In this document: positions 44,849 to 55,955 of the stretch, one piece after another
Layout of the letters: each line of letters begins with the position of its first letter
How positions within the stretch are numbered: position 1 is the first letter of the stretch
Source of the DNA: Aaosphaeria pasadenensis
Lineage: Eukaryota > Ascomycota > Dothideomycetes > Pleosporales
Assembly: GCA_022813625.1 (NCBI GenBank)
Contig: JAKLMB010000039.1
Coordinates: 124,001 to 188,000 of the forward strand
Length of the DNA: 64,000 bases
Direction of reading: 5' to 3'
The notes under the pieces: generated by a model
Told to the model about the DNA's origin: nothing
The model's database searches: none
What the model saw: only the letters and a program-made list of their open reading frames with translations
Translations under genes and position numbers: made by a program

Positions 44849-47015
44849 CTAATGCTTCCTCAGGAATAGCACCAGCCATCCCAGTAGCCTATAACCCAGG
44901 GTAATGACTAGCATGTATCCTACATATTTCCCGACATCGCCAGTTTTGTATCCGTAGTTATGAAGAACGGCATTGCCGTCGATCAAACATTGATCCTCCA
45001 GAGCACTAGGGTAAATGCAGCGACAATCCGACCCGCAGCTGTAATTTCGACCTCCAAACTCATTCACCATCATGCCTCTGAAAACATAGGCTTGGTAGTC
45101 AATAGGATGGAACACGTATCTCCAAAACACATTCAATGCCTCAGGTTGAACCATAAACCCATTGACGGACATCCATAGGCCATTAGCGAATGCGGTTGCT
45201 GCCAGTGCGACAACAAATATGGGCACAAGCGAGGACAGGAGCACGACCAATGACTCAGCAGCCAGCAGATCGAGGAACAGCCACATAACCCATACCCAGA
45301 ATCCCTCGCCGGTGCTGCGGAAGTTCGACAGCCAGTATGCGACGATTGAAAAGAGAACCGCAATCACAAAGAGATACGGTATGCCAATGATGAAGTTCGC
45401 AACCATGAATGCCGTGGGGCCATACAATCCGTTCGCGCGTTCTCGTGTGAATATTTGGAGATCTTCCAGGAATGCGGGGATGTATGCGACGGCCATGAAG
45501 GACATGAAGGCTCCGCCGAAGAAGATCGCATTGATGAAGGCGCCGATGTTGGCCTGGGTTGGCTCCAGTCGCAACCAGACCGTACCCATCATAATTGCGA
45601 GTCCAAGATACATGGCAATGCGTATGCCATAGGCCACGATATCCCGGTAACTTTTGATAAAGGAGCGATGGATGAGCGTCACTGGAGTCAGGAAACGATT
45701 GCTAGATTCGTCGATGTGCTCGGGTATTCCATCCTGGGATGCCTGGCTCGCGGCAATCGCTTTTTGGACTTCTGAGGCTTGAACGGATGTTGACCACGAA
45801 GACTGAAGTTCGGAAAGAACTTCGAGTGCGGATGCTTGACCGTACGAAAAGTCAGTGTTGACCAGCTGGATCACATACTCTGCTGGGTTGGTGTAGAGCG
45901 GGATTGCATGTCCGAGGCAGGCGAAATAATCCACCATGCGTGCAATGGGGCCATTATAAACAGTCTTACCGCCCGAGAGCAGAAGTAGTGAATCGAAGAG
46001 CTCGAATGTCGCAGTAGACGGCTGGTGAATGGAGGCGATGACGATGATCTTCAAGTTGCAATTGTCAGCCTTGCCCAGCTATGGTTTTAGCCTGATCGCT
46101 GGTGCTTACGTTATAATCCTTCGCGATTCCCTTTACGAACTTCATAACCTCGAAGCTGGCGGTCGAGTCCAATCCGCTTGTTGGTTCATCTAGGAATAGT
46201 ATCTTCGGCGAGGTTATCAAATGCGATGCGACGCTGACCCTTCTCTTCTGGCCTCCAGACAAGCCTTTCCGAATGGGTGTCCCGATCAAAGTGTTCTTTT
46301 GTTCGGTTAAACCGAGTGCGCCGACCAGGGACGTGATTCTCGCTATTCTTTCAGCTTTGCTGACGCTGCTGTGGTTGCTGTCAGCACTGAATCACTGCGC
46401 CCCAGCTGTCCATGAGCTGGGTTTTTGGCTTACTGACCCTGGCAGTGATAATCGAGCTGCAAAATTCAACGTCTCGTACACAGTCAAAGACCCGATGAGA
46501 GCATCTTCTTGTTCAACGAATGCGCTGGTTTTGCGAAATGCGTCTAATGAGGTCTCGGAACCGTTGAGGTTTATGGATTTTTGGACGTTGGCATTAAGTG
46601 ATGCTTCACGATGAGCAAGGACATTGAGAAGAGTAGTTTTGCCTGAACCACTGCACATTATTAGCACATTGACAGGAACTGAGAACAGTAGAGCAATAAA
46701 AACGTACCTTGGTCCCATAATCGCTACCATATCTCCTTTTAATGAAAGTTAGATAAGGAAACAAATAAGCAGAGCCAACGTACCTCCACTGGCAATGCCA
46801 CTTATACTCGAAAGTATCTCTTTGGGCGAACCATCATGGCGGTCATTGACTGTGACCGTGATATCCTTCCAACTCAGAGTTTTGATCGAAGTATTTCGGA
46901 GATGCGTGTATTCGGAAAGGGAGTTTTTCTCGAGGTCTTCCGATTCCTTGCCCATATTGCGATCACTCTTGAAGAAGGTTGAAATAACAAATAGCTTGAC
47001 TTTATTGAGTATCAT
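44849..47015 (-). CDS. ABCG-family half-transporter
   Basis: Five exons on the minus strand: 47015-46784, 46735-46708 (28 nt), 46650-46438, 46368-46110 and 46048-44849, about 643 residues. The N-terminal ATPase has Walker A GPSGSGKTT (assembled over two splice junctions), Q-loop SAFVEQEDALIGSLTVYETL, signature LSGGQKRRVSV, Walker B ILFLDEPTSGLD and H-loop ASIHQPS. A six-helix transmembrane domain follows, with FFGGAFMSFMAVAYIPAFLEDLQ-like hydrophobic segments, and a Cys-rich loop (NYSCGSDCRCIYPS) before the last helix. One ATPase plus one membrane domain in this order is the White/ABCG half-size type, which must dimerise. The likely role is ATP-driven export of a lipophilic compound, possibly the neighbouring terpenoid. 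A second Met at 46955 (MGKESEDLEK) is an alternative start. Confidence 0.9.
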
Positions 47016-48412
47016 TAAGTTGTGTTTTGATCATGATCGAGAGAAATAGCTTTCATTGAGGATGCCGCTGAACCTTTATTGATAATGACTGCGCAGACTA
47101 ACACATTTGCTCCTGCACGTCTCACTACGCCCCAGGCCCCAAGACGCCGAACAGGCAGCATCTGCCTCGGCGAACGGGGCGTTACGTTGAATACTCGTAT
47201 TTGTTGGTACTATTGGGCTAATTTTTTGACCAGTCGCACGGGAGCGTAGCGATGAGCCGGCGCAGCGACTATGCTCTTTGCCAACCGAGTTCCTCGAAGT
47301 CAGCACCTTAATTCTAGCGCTGATCGAAGTCGCCGAATATCACAACACTGCCAACCAGCAAGAATGGAAATCGTACTTCCCTCGATAATTCGATTCACGA
47401 ACTCGATGCTGTCAATTCAATATTGTGTTGAAATTTCCCGGTGAGGCCAATCAAAACCTGATTGGTGATGAACTGTTTTCGGCACTGTGTCGTGAAAACC
47501 AGTCTTCGATTGTATGTTTTTTCTGCCCCCACTGGCTTTGATGCTATGCTTTCGATGCCAGTCCATTATGTGCAATCTCTTCATGATACTAGCTGACATT
47601 GGAAGGGCCGAAGAATTGATCATATGCGCTTTCCCTAACATTAGTATAAACAGCATCAACTATCTTCCCATCAATTAATTGCACACGCGTAGTTAGCTGT
47701 ACGACGAGTGAAAGCAAGTTGCTTTCAGTTTTCTATAGTCTTATTCACGGTCAAATGGCGTAGTAGGCCCCTAGTGTAAGGTTAATCCAATGCGCCTCCT
47801 TATCATATTTGTCGGGGTTATCAGATGAACTACAAAGTTAGGTCGCCGATGTGTGATTTTATCGGTGACATCGGGCACCCCCAAAGTTGTAGCGTATGAC
47901 CGATTCAATTTAGTACTTATAGGTAAATGAAAATGCTACGGCGTTTAAGAGTACTTCAAAAACCTCAATTTCGGCTATAACAAAGCTAACTCATGTCGGA
48001 ACCTTCATATAAAAAGACCATTACTTCAATGCACGACTATAGGAATGCAATCGCCACCATTGCTGGTGTAGGGCTCGGTGTTCAGGGACACTAAAAGTAC
48101 AGGTTCTGGAGCGTGGCTGATTCTCTGCCCTAGCACATTTCGAAATGACAATGGATGTGCCGATTTTGACGGAATCATGGACATGGGTTTTTTGAACAAG
48201 TAAAGCGTAACCACGTGCTCAAATGAGCCTCATAGCTAGTAAAAGCTACCAAGTTCTACAATCATCAGTGTTCATTTGAGTTCTTGTGACGTCACCAACG
48301 GACAATGAACACCCCGCCTTTCGCAACAAAAATATGGATGCTGCATCACCAACTCCGAACCGCTAAAGGAATCTAGGGAATTAAATCAGAAAGCCTACTT
48401 CGTCGAAAATAA
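47016..48412. promoter_or_regulatory. Divergent intergenic region, ABCG and NTF2-like genes
   Basis: About 1.4 kb between divergently transcribed genes, holding both promoters. An imperfect GC-rich inverted repeat lies at about 47127-47182 (outer arms ACGCCCC/GGGGCGT, inner arms CGCCGA/TCGGCG and GGCAG/CTGCC around a 3-base loop) and includes CGG half-sites of the type bound by Zn2Cys6 factors. No coding signal elsewhere. Confidence 0.45.
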
Positions 48413-48805
48413 ATGGCTGAGATATCTTCACCAGCTCTGACAGCCGTCATCTGCACGCTGGAACACCGAGCATGGGCCGCGTTATGCTCCTCTGGAGCTG
48501 AACTTCTCCCACTACTTTCCTCCAACCCCGTCATGATATTCCCCGGAGACAACGTCTTTACTGCGGCATCGTCTCCAACACTAGAAGAGATGCTCACAAA
48601 CGCATCTTACAAGCCCTGGAAGAACTACACACTTAGCCATGACGAGGTTATCCCACTCGGCGAATCGAGTGCATTGATCTATTACCGCGTGGAGGCCACC
48701 AGAGATGATACAACTTTCCGAGCAATTTGCTCGAGTGTTTGGTTGAGGGAAGGAGATAGCACCCAGGATTGGAAGATGGTCAGCCATCAACAGACTCTTT
48801 TCTGA
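48413..48805 (+). CDS. NTF2-like (SnoaL/DUF4440-type) small protein
   Basis: Intronless, 130 residues. The pattern fits the cone-shaped NTF2-like fold of the DUF4440/SnoaL group: an N-terminal helix (SPALTAVICTLEHRAWAALC), then LLPLLSSNPVMIFPG, the LEEMLTNASYKPWKNYTLSH helix-strand, VIPLGESSALIYYRVEATR and FRAICSSVWLR, ending DWKMVSHQQTLF. The final W-K-M-V-x-H-Q motif is especially typical. Members are either small enzymes (cyclases, isomerases, dehydratases) in natural-product pathways or simple ligand-binding proteins. Its place between terpene-synthase-linked transporter and regulator genes makes a tailoring role possible, but similar genes also stand alone. Confidence 0.8.
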   Translation: MAEISSPALTAVICTLEHRAWAALCSSGAELLPLLSSNPVMIFPGDNVFTAASSPTLEEMLTNASYKPWKNYTLSHDEVIPLGESSALIYYRVEATRDDTTFRAICSSVWLREGDSTQDWKMVSHQQTLF

Positions 48806-50161
48806 ATTGTCTTCATCCTGGATGGGTTTCGAGGCTTCAATTCCCAGGTCCATACCCGCAGTCGTGGTCGAACTCGTCCTTTGTCTATCGTAATTGGAAC
48901 GGAATGTAGCCGAATGATTGGGCACAAACTGAACACACGAAATTGTTGAATCTTGTTATTATGATATTCGTTCGATATTATCTACCATGCGTGTGTGGGT
49001 GGTTTGTTGCTGTTCTTGGCGGCGCAAGGCAATTGTATCTTATCATCGTTGTTGTCTTGTTCCATCCTCTTTGGCCTCTCTTATTGCCTAGCTAGTCGGT
49101 GTCATCATGGATCATATGATATCGAACCGGGAAGCACCTAAAGAAGTCGCCAACGATCTCGAAGCTAGAGTTCAAGGGTTCTGCCACCTTCTCCATACTC
49201 TTCCGTTGCTGCTCCTGTTTGTAATATATTGGGTGGAACTGGTATCTTGTCATCGAATGTTTTTCGGGCGAAAGGGACGCGGTACGTCTAAATAGACCAC
49301 AGGAGGACAACACAAATTGTGACCGGCATGGTTGTTTTAACATTGTGCCCGCGTTGAATGCTTGATGCTCCTTGTGACTTCTTGACTAGTAATGTTACCT
49401 GGCCTTGTTGGAGTCGAACACCGGTCAGTCAGAAGACATGGCACACAGTCGCTTGTATCGTGCTCGATTATTGGCAACGGAAGGAATAGGGACCGCAGTG
49501 CCTATGATTTCGCTCGTTTATGATGGTGGATGAAGGTCTGCTGTGAGATATCTGTCAGGAGATATCAATTGGAACCTTTGATGACAGTCATAGTCACCAA
49601 GTGTAGGCATAATCATTTATACTGATCGCGCAGAAAATGTGACGCGCGACCCTAGGTGCGGCATTTCATTCTAGTGATGTCCTGGTGAAAACTAGTATTC
49701 GAGGACCGTGCTTAGAGGTTTAGAGTAAAGTGACGAGCAAGAGGTGAGTGAAGCCATTAGCACAAATCATATGTTAGGCATGGAATCTGTATTTGATGCA
49801 GTGAGCAAAACTGATTTCTTTGGGTGAGTAGTTATCACTAATTTATCGCCAGGAGTAGTCATTGTGTAGGCAGAGAGAGTCTGTTCTCACACAGAATTAG
49901 CTAACACTGCCCAAAATCAAGTGAAATAGGTTTTGCACAATGCTACCAATCGCACCGAAAAGCGAGAAAACATCGCTCGGATGAAGGCTCCTGCGTTACA
50001 CCCACAGATTCACTTGTCCTGTCCCCAGACTTTCCGACCTAGTTTTAACCCCCAGTCTCCCAATTGGATTTTCTCCTCCCCCATATCCGTCTACCAACTA
50101 CAACCTTGTTACCCACAACTTCCGTTATCTCACAACCTATCCTGCGCAAACACGTTGTGCG
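48806..50161. other. Intergenic region, nothing seen
   Basis: About 1.36 kb between the NTF2-like gene and the chitinase gene. Short frames only. The last 200 bases are pyrimidine-rich and likely the chitinase promoter and leader. Confidence 0.5.
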
Positions 50162-53100
50162 ATGCGGTTCTCTGCGATTGCCGCGGTTCTTGCCGGGCAA
50201 TTCGTGGTGGGCTACAGCTCTTCTCCCACTACGACTGAGGCTTCGAACGCCTTCATCGAGCCGGTACACAACGATTCTCACGTCGGCGTGATCCCAATCC
50301 TCGATGTTGGGCTCCTCTACAATCTAGGCCAGTCCTCGAACAATGTCTCCACTGGTCTGGTGTTTGGACCCGACCCTGAACCTGGGCAAATCCAATGCGG
50401 ACCCGATAAAGAGTGCATCGATCAATCTTGCTGCAACTCTGATGGCAAGTGCGGTTTCCAAGAGGTTCACTGTCGCCCCAAGGCTCCAAAAAAGTGTCTG
50501 TCAAATTGCGATGCTAAGGTATGTCCCACGACTCCCTTCCTTTTTGATTGATTCAAAAGCTAACAAATGAAATAGGCTATGTGTGGTGTCGACTCTAAGG
50601 ACGGTAAGAAGAAGTGCGGTCTCAACCTGTGTTGTTCGTACTACGGCTGGTGTGGTACCAACACCACTCATTGTGGCAACAAGGATGAACACGGATTTGA
50701 TACGCCATGTCAAAAGGGTTTTGGTAAATGCGAACTGGTAAAGCCACCGTCATGCGGCAAGGACAGCGGCTCGGCCTCCAATGGCCGGCGCATCGCCTAC
50801 TATCAGTCCTGGAATACTCGCCAACGACCGTGTAACCGTATCTGGCCTGATCAGATCAACACTGCTGGTCTCACACACATGAACTTCGCCTTTGCTTCCA
50901 TTGATCCGAAGACCTTCCGAATTCGACCAATGCACCCTGACGATGTCGACCTTTATCGTAAGTTTACCGCCTTGCAGTCTCCGAAGCTTCAAACCTGGAT
51001 CGCTGTTGGAGGCTGGGATTTTAGTGATGTTGGCCCTACCCACGAAACCTGGTCAAAGATGGCAAGCACAAAGGAAAATAGGGCTGCTTTCGTCGACTCT
51101 GCTCTTCAGTTCATGAAGGACTATGGCTTCCAAGGTCTTGATATCGATTGGGAATATCCAGTTGCCGCAGATCGGGGTGGTTCCGAAGGCGATACCGCCA
51201 ATCTAGTCAGCCTGGTTATCGAGCTACGAAAGGCATTTGGTAAATCCTTTGGTCTCTCTAGTATCCTTGCGCCCGACTTCTGGTACCTCAGCAATATGGA
51301 TCCGAAAGCTATGGAGGCTCAGGTCGACTGGTTTAATTTCATGGCTTACGACTTACATGGTGCATGGGACCAAAATACACCAGGCCTCGGTAACAAGATC
51401 CGTCCCCACACTGATCTTCGGGAAATCGAGAAGGATCTACTTCCTCTCTGGTACAATGAACTCAATCCCAAGAAGGTCAATCTAGGTGTCGCCTATTATG
51501 GACGTGGTTATACGGCTTCCGATAAGAAATGTCTCCAATTCGGCTGCGAATTCTCCGGCCCCAGCGCTGCCAGCAATTGCACGAAGGCACCGGGATTCCT
51601 GAGTAACCATGAAATCGGTCAACTAATCAAGGACAAGAATCTGAAGCCTGAGCTTATGAAGGATGCTGCCGTAAAGCAAATTGCTTGGGACGACCAGTGG
51701 ATTGGTTACGACGATGACGAAACTCACAGCATGAAGCTGGCCCACGCCAATGATCGATGCCTAGGTGGCTCATTCATTTGGTCGATTGATTTCGGTTCCG
51801 GATCAGGCACTGGCGATGTTCCGGACCTCCCAGGTGGCGGTAACAACAATTTCACGGAGGATCCAACTGCAACTGATGTCTATGTTCCACCTGGCGTCTG
51901 GTGGCAGTCTCAACCGACAGTGCAGTGCATCCCACCCTGCACTCTTGTACTTCCTCCATACACTTTGGACGAGATGACTACAATCTCATGGCCCCTTGTC
52001 ACGACTACTCTGGTCTCGTATGAGGGTGGTACTACCTCGACTGTGACTTCAACTTATGAGACTCTCGACAATGGTGTCCCCACAAAGGGTACTGTCACAT
52101 TTTTGACAGTTGGTAATGCGTCGCCTAAGACTATCACTACCACCCTTACAGTGCCTCCGATTACAACAAACAAGATTGAGTTCTGGCCGGTTTCCGTTGA
52201 GCAATCCGATATGGGTCCTAACATTACATTTGCCCCTCAACCTCGAGTCTTCCCGCCGCCGGTTCCATTGACAATTTCATCTTGTCTGTTCACATTTCTA
52301 CCGGCACAGTATCCACATACCTTCACGCCTACTGCAACCACTTCTCTTGTGGATGACATTCCTACAGTCTGCGTTACCGACACATACGTACTGTCACACT
52401 ACCCACAACCGACTATTGGCGTGCCCCTTCCAAAGGATCCACGCAAGAACTGTACTCACGACTGGTGCGAAGGGCCTCCTACGGCCACGGTTACTTGCAA
52501 TTCCTTTTGGTGCTTCACTCCAACTGCCACGTCCAGTTCGACTCCGTTATCTTACCGATTCCCGTCAACGATTACATTTTTCCCAAATCCACCTTCTGAG
52601 ACATGCACACAAGGCTGCGGTGATAAACACTGTGCTCTTTTCGGATGTCCAGGTGGGAGGACGAAGGGCGGAGGTGGAGGCGGCGGAGGCGGCGGTGGTG
52701 GATGTCATCCTGTATTCCCAAAAATCGGTTGTGGATGTGGTCCTCTTGGTCTTCCTTTTCCATGCGGCTCCGGACGGGGTGGCGGTGGTGGAGGCGGTCG
52801 ATGCATTCTGCCCGGATTCTGCGATCCACATGGCACGAACACTTGCGGTATTTCCGGATGTGGTGGAGGTTGTGGTATTCATGGCTGCGGTGGTGGCTGT
52901 GGTATCCAAGGCTGCGGTGGTGACTGTATCGGTGGCACATGCAACCCATGCTCCCTCTCTGAATGTGGTGGCGCTGGATGCAAAAACCAGCAATGCGGTC
53001 CCAATCCACCAGCAGGTTCTTGTAAGGACGGCCCTTGCCCACCAAATCCAACCGGCGGCGACCCCAATAAGCCTAAATGTGAAGAGGACAAGAAGACTAC

Positions 53101-54262
53101 TGTCACCGACTATTGGGTTTCCTGCACCAAGTTCAACCCAACTTCTTCATCCTGCACTACCACCAAGTCAATTACACTCACTGGATGCGGTCTTCTACCG
53201 ACGACAACGACAACCAAGAAGGGCGGTAGTTGCACAAAGGGCACGTTGAATCTTGACGATGACCAGGGAGACGATCAGAACGACGTACCTTCAATTCCAT
53301 CTTCGATCCTGACGTCTTTATCGCGAACTCGGACGAAGAACGTTCCATCTTCAACCCCAGCATCCCAGACGCCAACACCGACTTCTCAACCTCCTTCATC
53401 TACGCCGAAGCCGTCCCCGACATCACAGAAGCCAACTCCTACGTCAGATCCGCTTAAGTGTGGTGCGAATGGGTGTGGGTGCTGCAACAACTACTATCAC
53501 AGTTGCCTTCAGAAGAACTGTTTTGACCCCTTGTCTGCTGACTGCATCAATCATTGCGTTGGATTGATGTGCTTTGGTTTCGACTCTCCATCCGAATGTC
53601 TTGTCGGTGGGCGCTGCGCCTCGCAATCTTGCCCGAAGTCTCCTCCCAGGTGCGAGGGGACTTGTCATTGCTGCAACGATTTCTATCAGAGGTGTCTCCG
53701 CGACAACTGCAAGGACCCATTGTCTGCCGACTGCATCAATTATTGTGTTGGGCAGATGTGTGATAGCCCTAAATCACCAGAGATTTGTCATACCGGCAAC
53801 GAGTGCGGCAACAGGATGGATATCTGTCCCAAGAAGAAGATTATAAACAAGTGGAGGATCCGAATTCATCAGGCTATGGAGTATGAGTGGTCTGCACTTT
53901 GGTGGACTCTCATCGACAGCAACGGTGAAGAAGCTGGTAAAGGACAAGGTACTCCGATCGAATCGAACCGTAAAGAGAAGGACAGGAATTTGTCTCACAA
54001 GGTCGAGGTTAAGGTCCGAGACCCGACTAACAAGGATCGTACCAACGTCGAGTTCACACTTGATTCCAAGTTCGGTAAATGTCGCCCAGTCTGGACTGTC
54101 GGTCAATCACATCCCAAAGGCGAGCGTGCTATGGCCAAGCCTTGCAAGGATGAGTTTATAGACAAGTTTAGATGTGATCTTGTCTCGAAAATCGAGTGGA
54201 AGGCGAAGAACGCCGGATTCGAGCGATACTTCGAGTGTTGGTTCGAGGACGTCAGCGCCTAG
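50162..54262 (+). CDS. Secreted GH18 chitinase with chitin-binding and Cys-rich modules
   Basis: Two exons, 50162-50518 and 50576-54262, about 1347 residues. The N-terminus (MRFSAIAAVLAGQFVVG) is a signal peptide. Two hevein-like (CBM18-type) segments follow: CIDQSCCNSDGKCGF near residue 85 and CCSYYGWCGTNTTHC near residue 140. The GH18 barrel covers about residues 190-530, with SxGG as AVGGWDFSD and the catalytic signature GLDIDWEYP (proton donor Glu at about 312); WSIDFG closes the barrel. The long C-terminal part is Thr/Pro-rich, then Gly/Cys-rich with poly-Gly, then has two tandem Cys modules with DPLSADCIN-HCVG cores, then a compact C-terminal domain. This is the fungal group C chitinase design, related to the chitinase part of yeast killer toxins and to mycoparasitic chitinases. 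It hydrolyses chitin outside the cell. Confidence 0.92.
52668..52702 (+). repeat. GGN-rich tract encoding poly-Gly in the chitinase
   Basis: A run of GGC/GGA/GGT codons encoding twelve consecutive Gly residues. A second, shorter run lies near 52780-52797. Both are in the Gly/Cys-rich linker and are likely to vary in length. Confidence 0.8.
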
Positions 54263-54666
54263 AGAAAGGATTTACAATTGAACAAGATACCGGAGGGATA
54301 CACAATGAAATCATAAGAAAAGGGAACAAATGCGACGATAAGTCGACACGTTCGTAAAAGCCGTAAAGCAGATCGGCCATATGTTGATCTGCACTGCGAC
54401 AATAGAATGACGTCTACATTCATCTTAGAAGTGCAAGATATTCATGCATTATGTGACTTGATTTCAGTTGTGATCTGCCATAGATAAAGTTCTCGTGTTG
54501 CATTCACGAACAGTGATCGAACACTAAATATAGTTAGCTCCTTTGTAGGCGCTAAGCCCAAACCAAACATTAGGACCGAAAACGTAGACTACATCGCGTC
54601 TTCGTTCGCACTCGCACTCGCTCCCGCACTCCTGCCTCAAACCTACAACATATTGCCAGGTACAAT
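54263..54666. other. Intergenic region, nothing seen
   Basis: About 400 bp between the chitinase 3' end and the Zn2Cys6 gene, which likely contains the promoter of the latter. No coding signal. Confidence 0.5.
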
Positions 54667-55830
54667 ATGCCGCGTCTAGGATCCAAGAAGTCTCGAAATG
54701 GATGTCAACAATGCAAGCGAAGGCGTATAAAGGTGAGCCATTGCTCTCCTCACGTGACCGTGGGGGGGGGGAGTAGCAATTTTCTGACCGAGTATCAGTG
54801 CGACGAACAGTCTCCATGTGCGAACTGTATGCGATATGACTTCGAGTGCAGTTTGCTGCAACCTGATCGCGGACTGCCTATAGTTCCGAAGCATACACAG
54901 TTCATAATGGAGGATCCAGCACCAGGTGCACAAACACGTACAAGCTCGGCTCCCCCCCAATCAAGTACTGACGATGCAACTCCATCTGTTCCATCTCCAA
55001 CAGTACATGGGCTATCTCATAACATCTGCGACTGGTCAGATACATGGCTGGCGGATCTCGAGCTCATGCATCACTACACAGCACATGCGTACCTCAGTCT
55101 GCCAGGGTCACCCGCAGCAAAGGAAACTTGGGGATTTTGTGTGCCTCAAGAAGCCTTACAGTTTCCCTTCTTGATGCACTGTATTCTTGCATTCTCGGCG
55201 TATCACCTTGCCCACATCAAACCGTCTAGCCAGCGCAAATACAGGTATCTTGCTTCGACTCACCAAGCGGCCGTGTTAGGCGAGTTGAACAAGGTGCTGT
55301 TGGAGGTTACAGCGCGTAATTGCCACGCCATCTTCGCCACCGCAAGCATGATCACTTTGAATGCATTTGCAGAGGCAGAGAATGCAACGATGGACAATCT
55401 GATGGAGGTCTTTCATTTGTTACGAGGCATGGATACCGTACTCAGTTCCACGGAATCTTTAGTACATAATGGTCCCTTCGCTACTATCTTGAAATCTGAT
55501 GCCGATACCCCTAGACCTCCGCCACTCTTGTCTGCAATGATAGCAGAGCTGCAGGTTGCAGCGGCTACCGTACATGATGATCCGCATGGATCGAAGGCAG
55601 CAATGCTCCAGCTCAAGGACGCACTACAGCATGGCATAGACACGTCGAGACATGCAGCTTTTCGGGCGACAGTCTATTGGCCGATCAAGCTTAACTCTGC
55701 CTTCATCGAGCTCCTAAAGAGCAAGGAGAATGATTCTGCAAACGAGGTCTTAGAGTACTACCTCAAAGTTCTGGAGTTGGCTGGCACAGACTGGTGGTGG
55801 CTATCCGGATGGAGGAATTTTGCTCGATGA
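54667..55830 (+). CDS. Zn2Cys6 transcription factor
   Basis: Two exons, 54667-54732 and 54799-55830, 365 residues. Splicing joins GCQQCKRRRIK to CDEQSPCANCMRYDFEC, giving a perfect binuclear zinc cluster (CX2CX6C...CX2CX6C). The remainder is the helical fungal-specific region of the UPC2-like/sterol-uptake type: ELMHHYTAHAYLSLPG, PFLMHCILAFSAYHLAHIKP and ASTHQAAVLGELNKVL. The intron is 66 nt, a multiple of three, and has no stop codon, so an unspliced message would insert 22 residues into the cluster. It would bind CGG-type sites in the nucleus. Its closeness to the terpene synthase and exporters makes it a candidate pathway regulator, but chitinase control is equally possible. The C-terminus is short compared with family members of 400-450 residues. 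Confidence 0.88.
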   Translation: MPRLGSKKSRNGCQQCKRRRIKVSHCSPHVTVGGGSSNFLTEYQCDEQSPCANCMRYDFECSLLQPDRGLPIVPKHTQFIMEDPAPGAQTRTSSAPPQSSTDDATPSVPSPTVHGLSHNICDWSDTWLADLELMHHYTAHAYLSLPGSPAAKETWGFCVPQEALQFPFLMHCILAFSAYHLAHIKPSSQRKYRYLASTHQAAVLGELNKVLLEVTARNCHAIFATASMITLNAFAEAENATMDNLMEVFHLLRGMDTVLSSTESLVHNGPFATILKSDADTPRPPPLLSAMIAELQVAAATVHDDPHGSKAAMLQLKDALQHGIDTSRHAAFRATVYWPIKLNSAFIELLKSKENDSANEVLEYYLKVLELAGTDWWWLSGWRNFAR

Positions 55831-55955
55831 TCATTTTTGAGAATGACAATGGTATCATATTTCGCAATGATGCACCGCATCTCTGATCCGACGCTTGTAC
55901 AGTACATCGATTCTAGGACGCAATTTTCGACTAAGTACCTTCCAGAACTATGTTA

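Noticed and set aside
49400..49440. tRNA-like TTCGACTC string on the minus strand
   Set aside because: The flanking bases do not pair as a T arm, and no acceptor, D or anticodon arm can be built.
52347..53249. 300-codon plus-strand frame and several minus-strand frames within the chitinase gene
   Set aside because: Produced by the repetitive Gly/Cys codons in other frames. The chitinase frame has a signal peptide, catalytic motif and domains.
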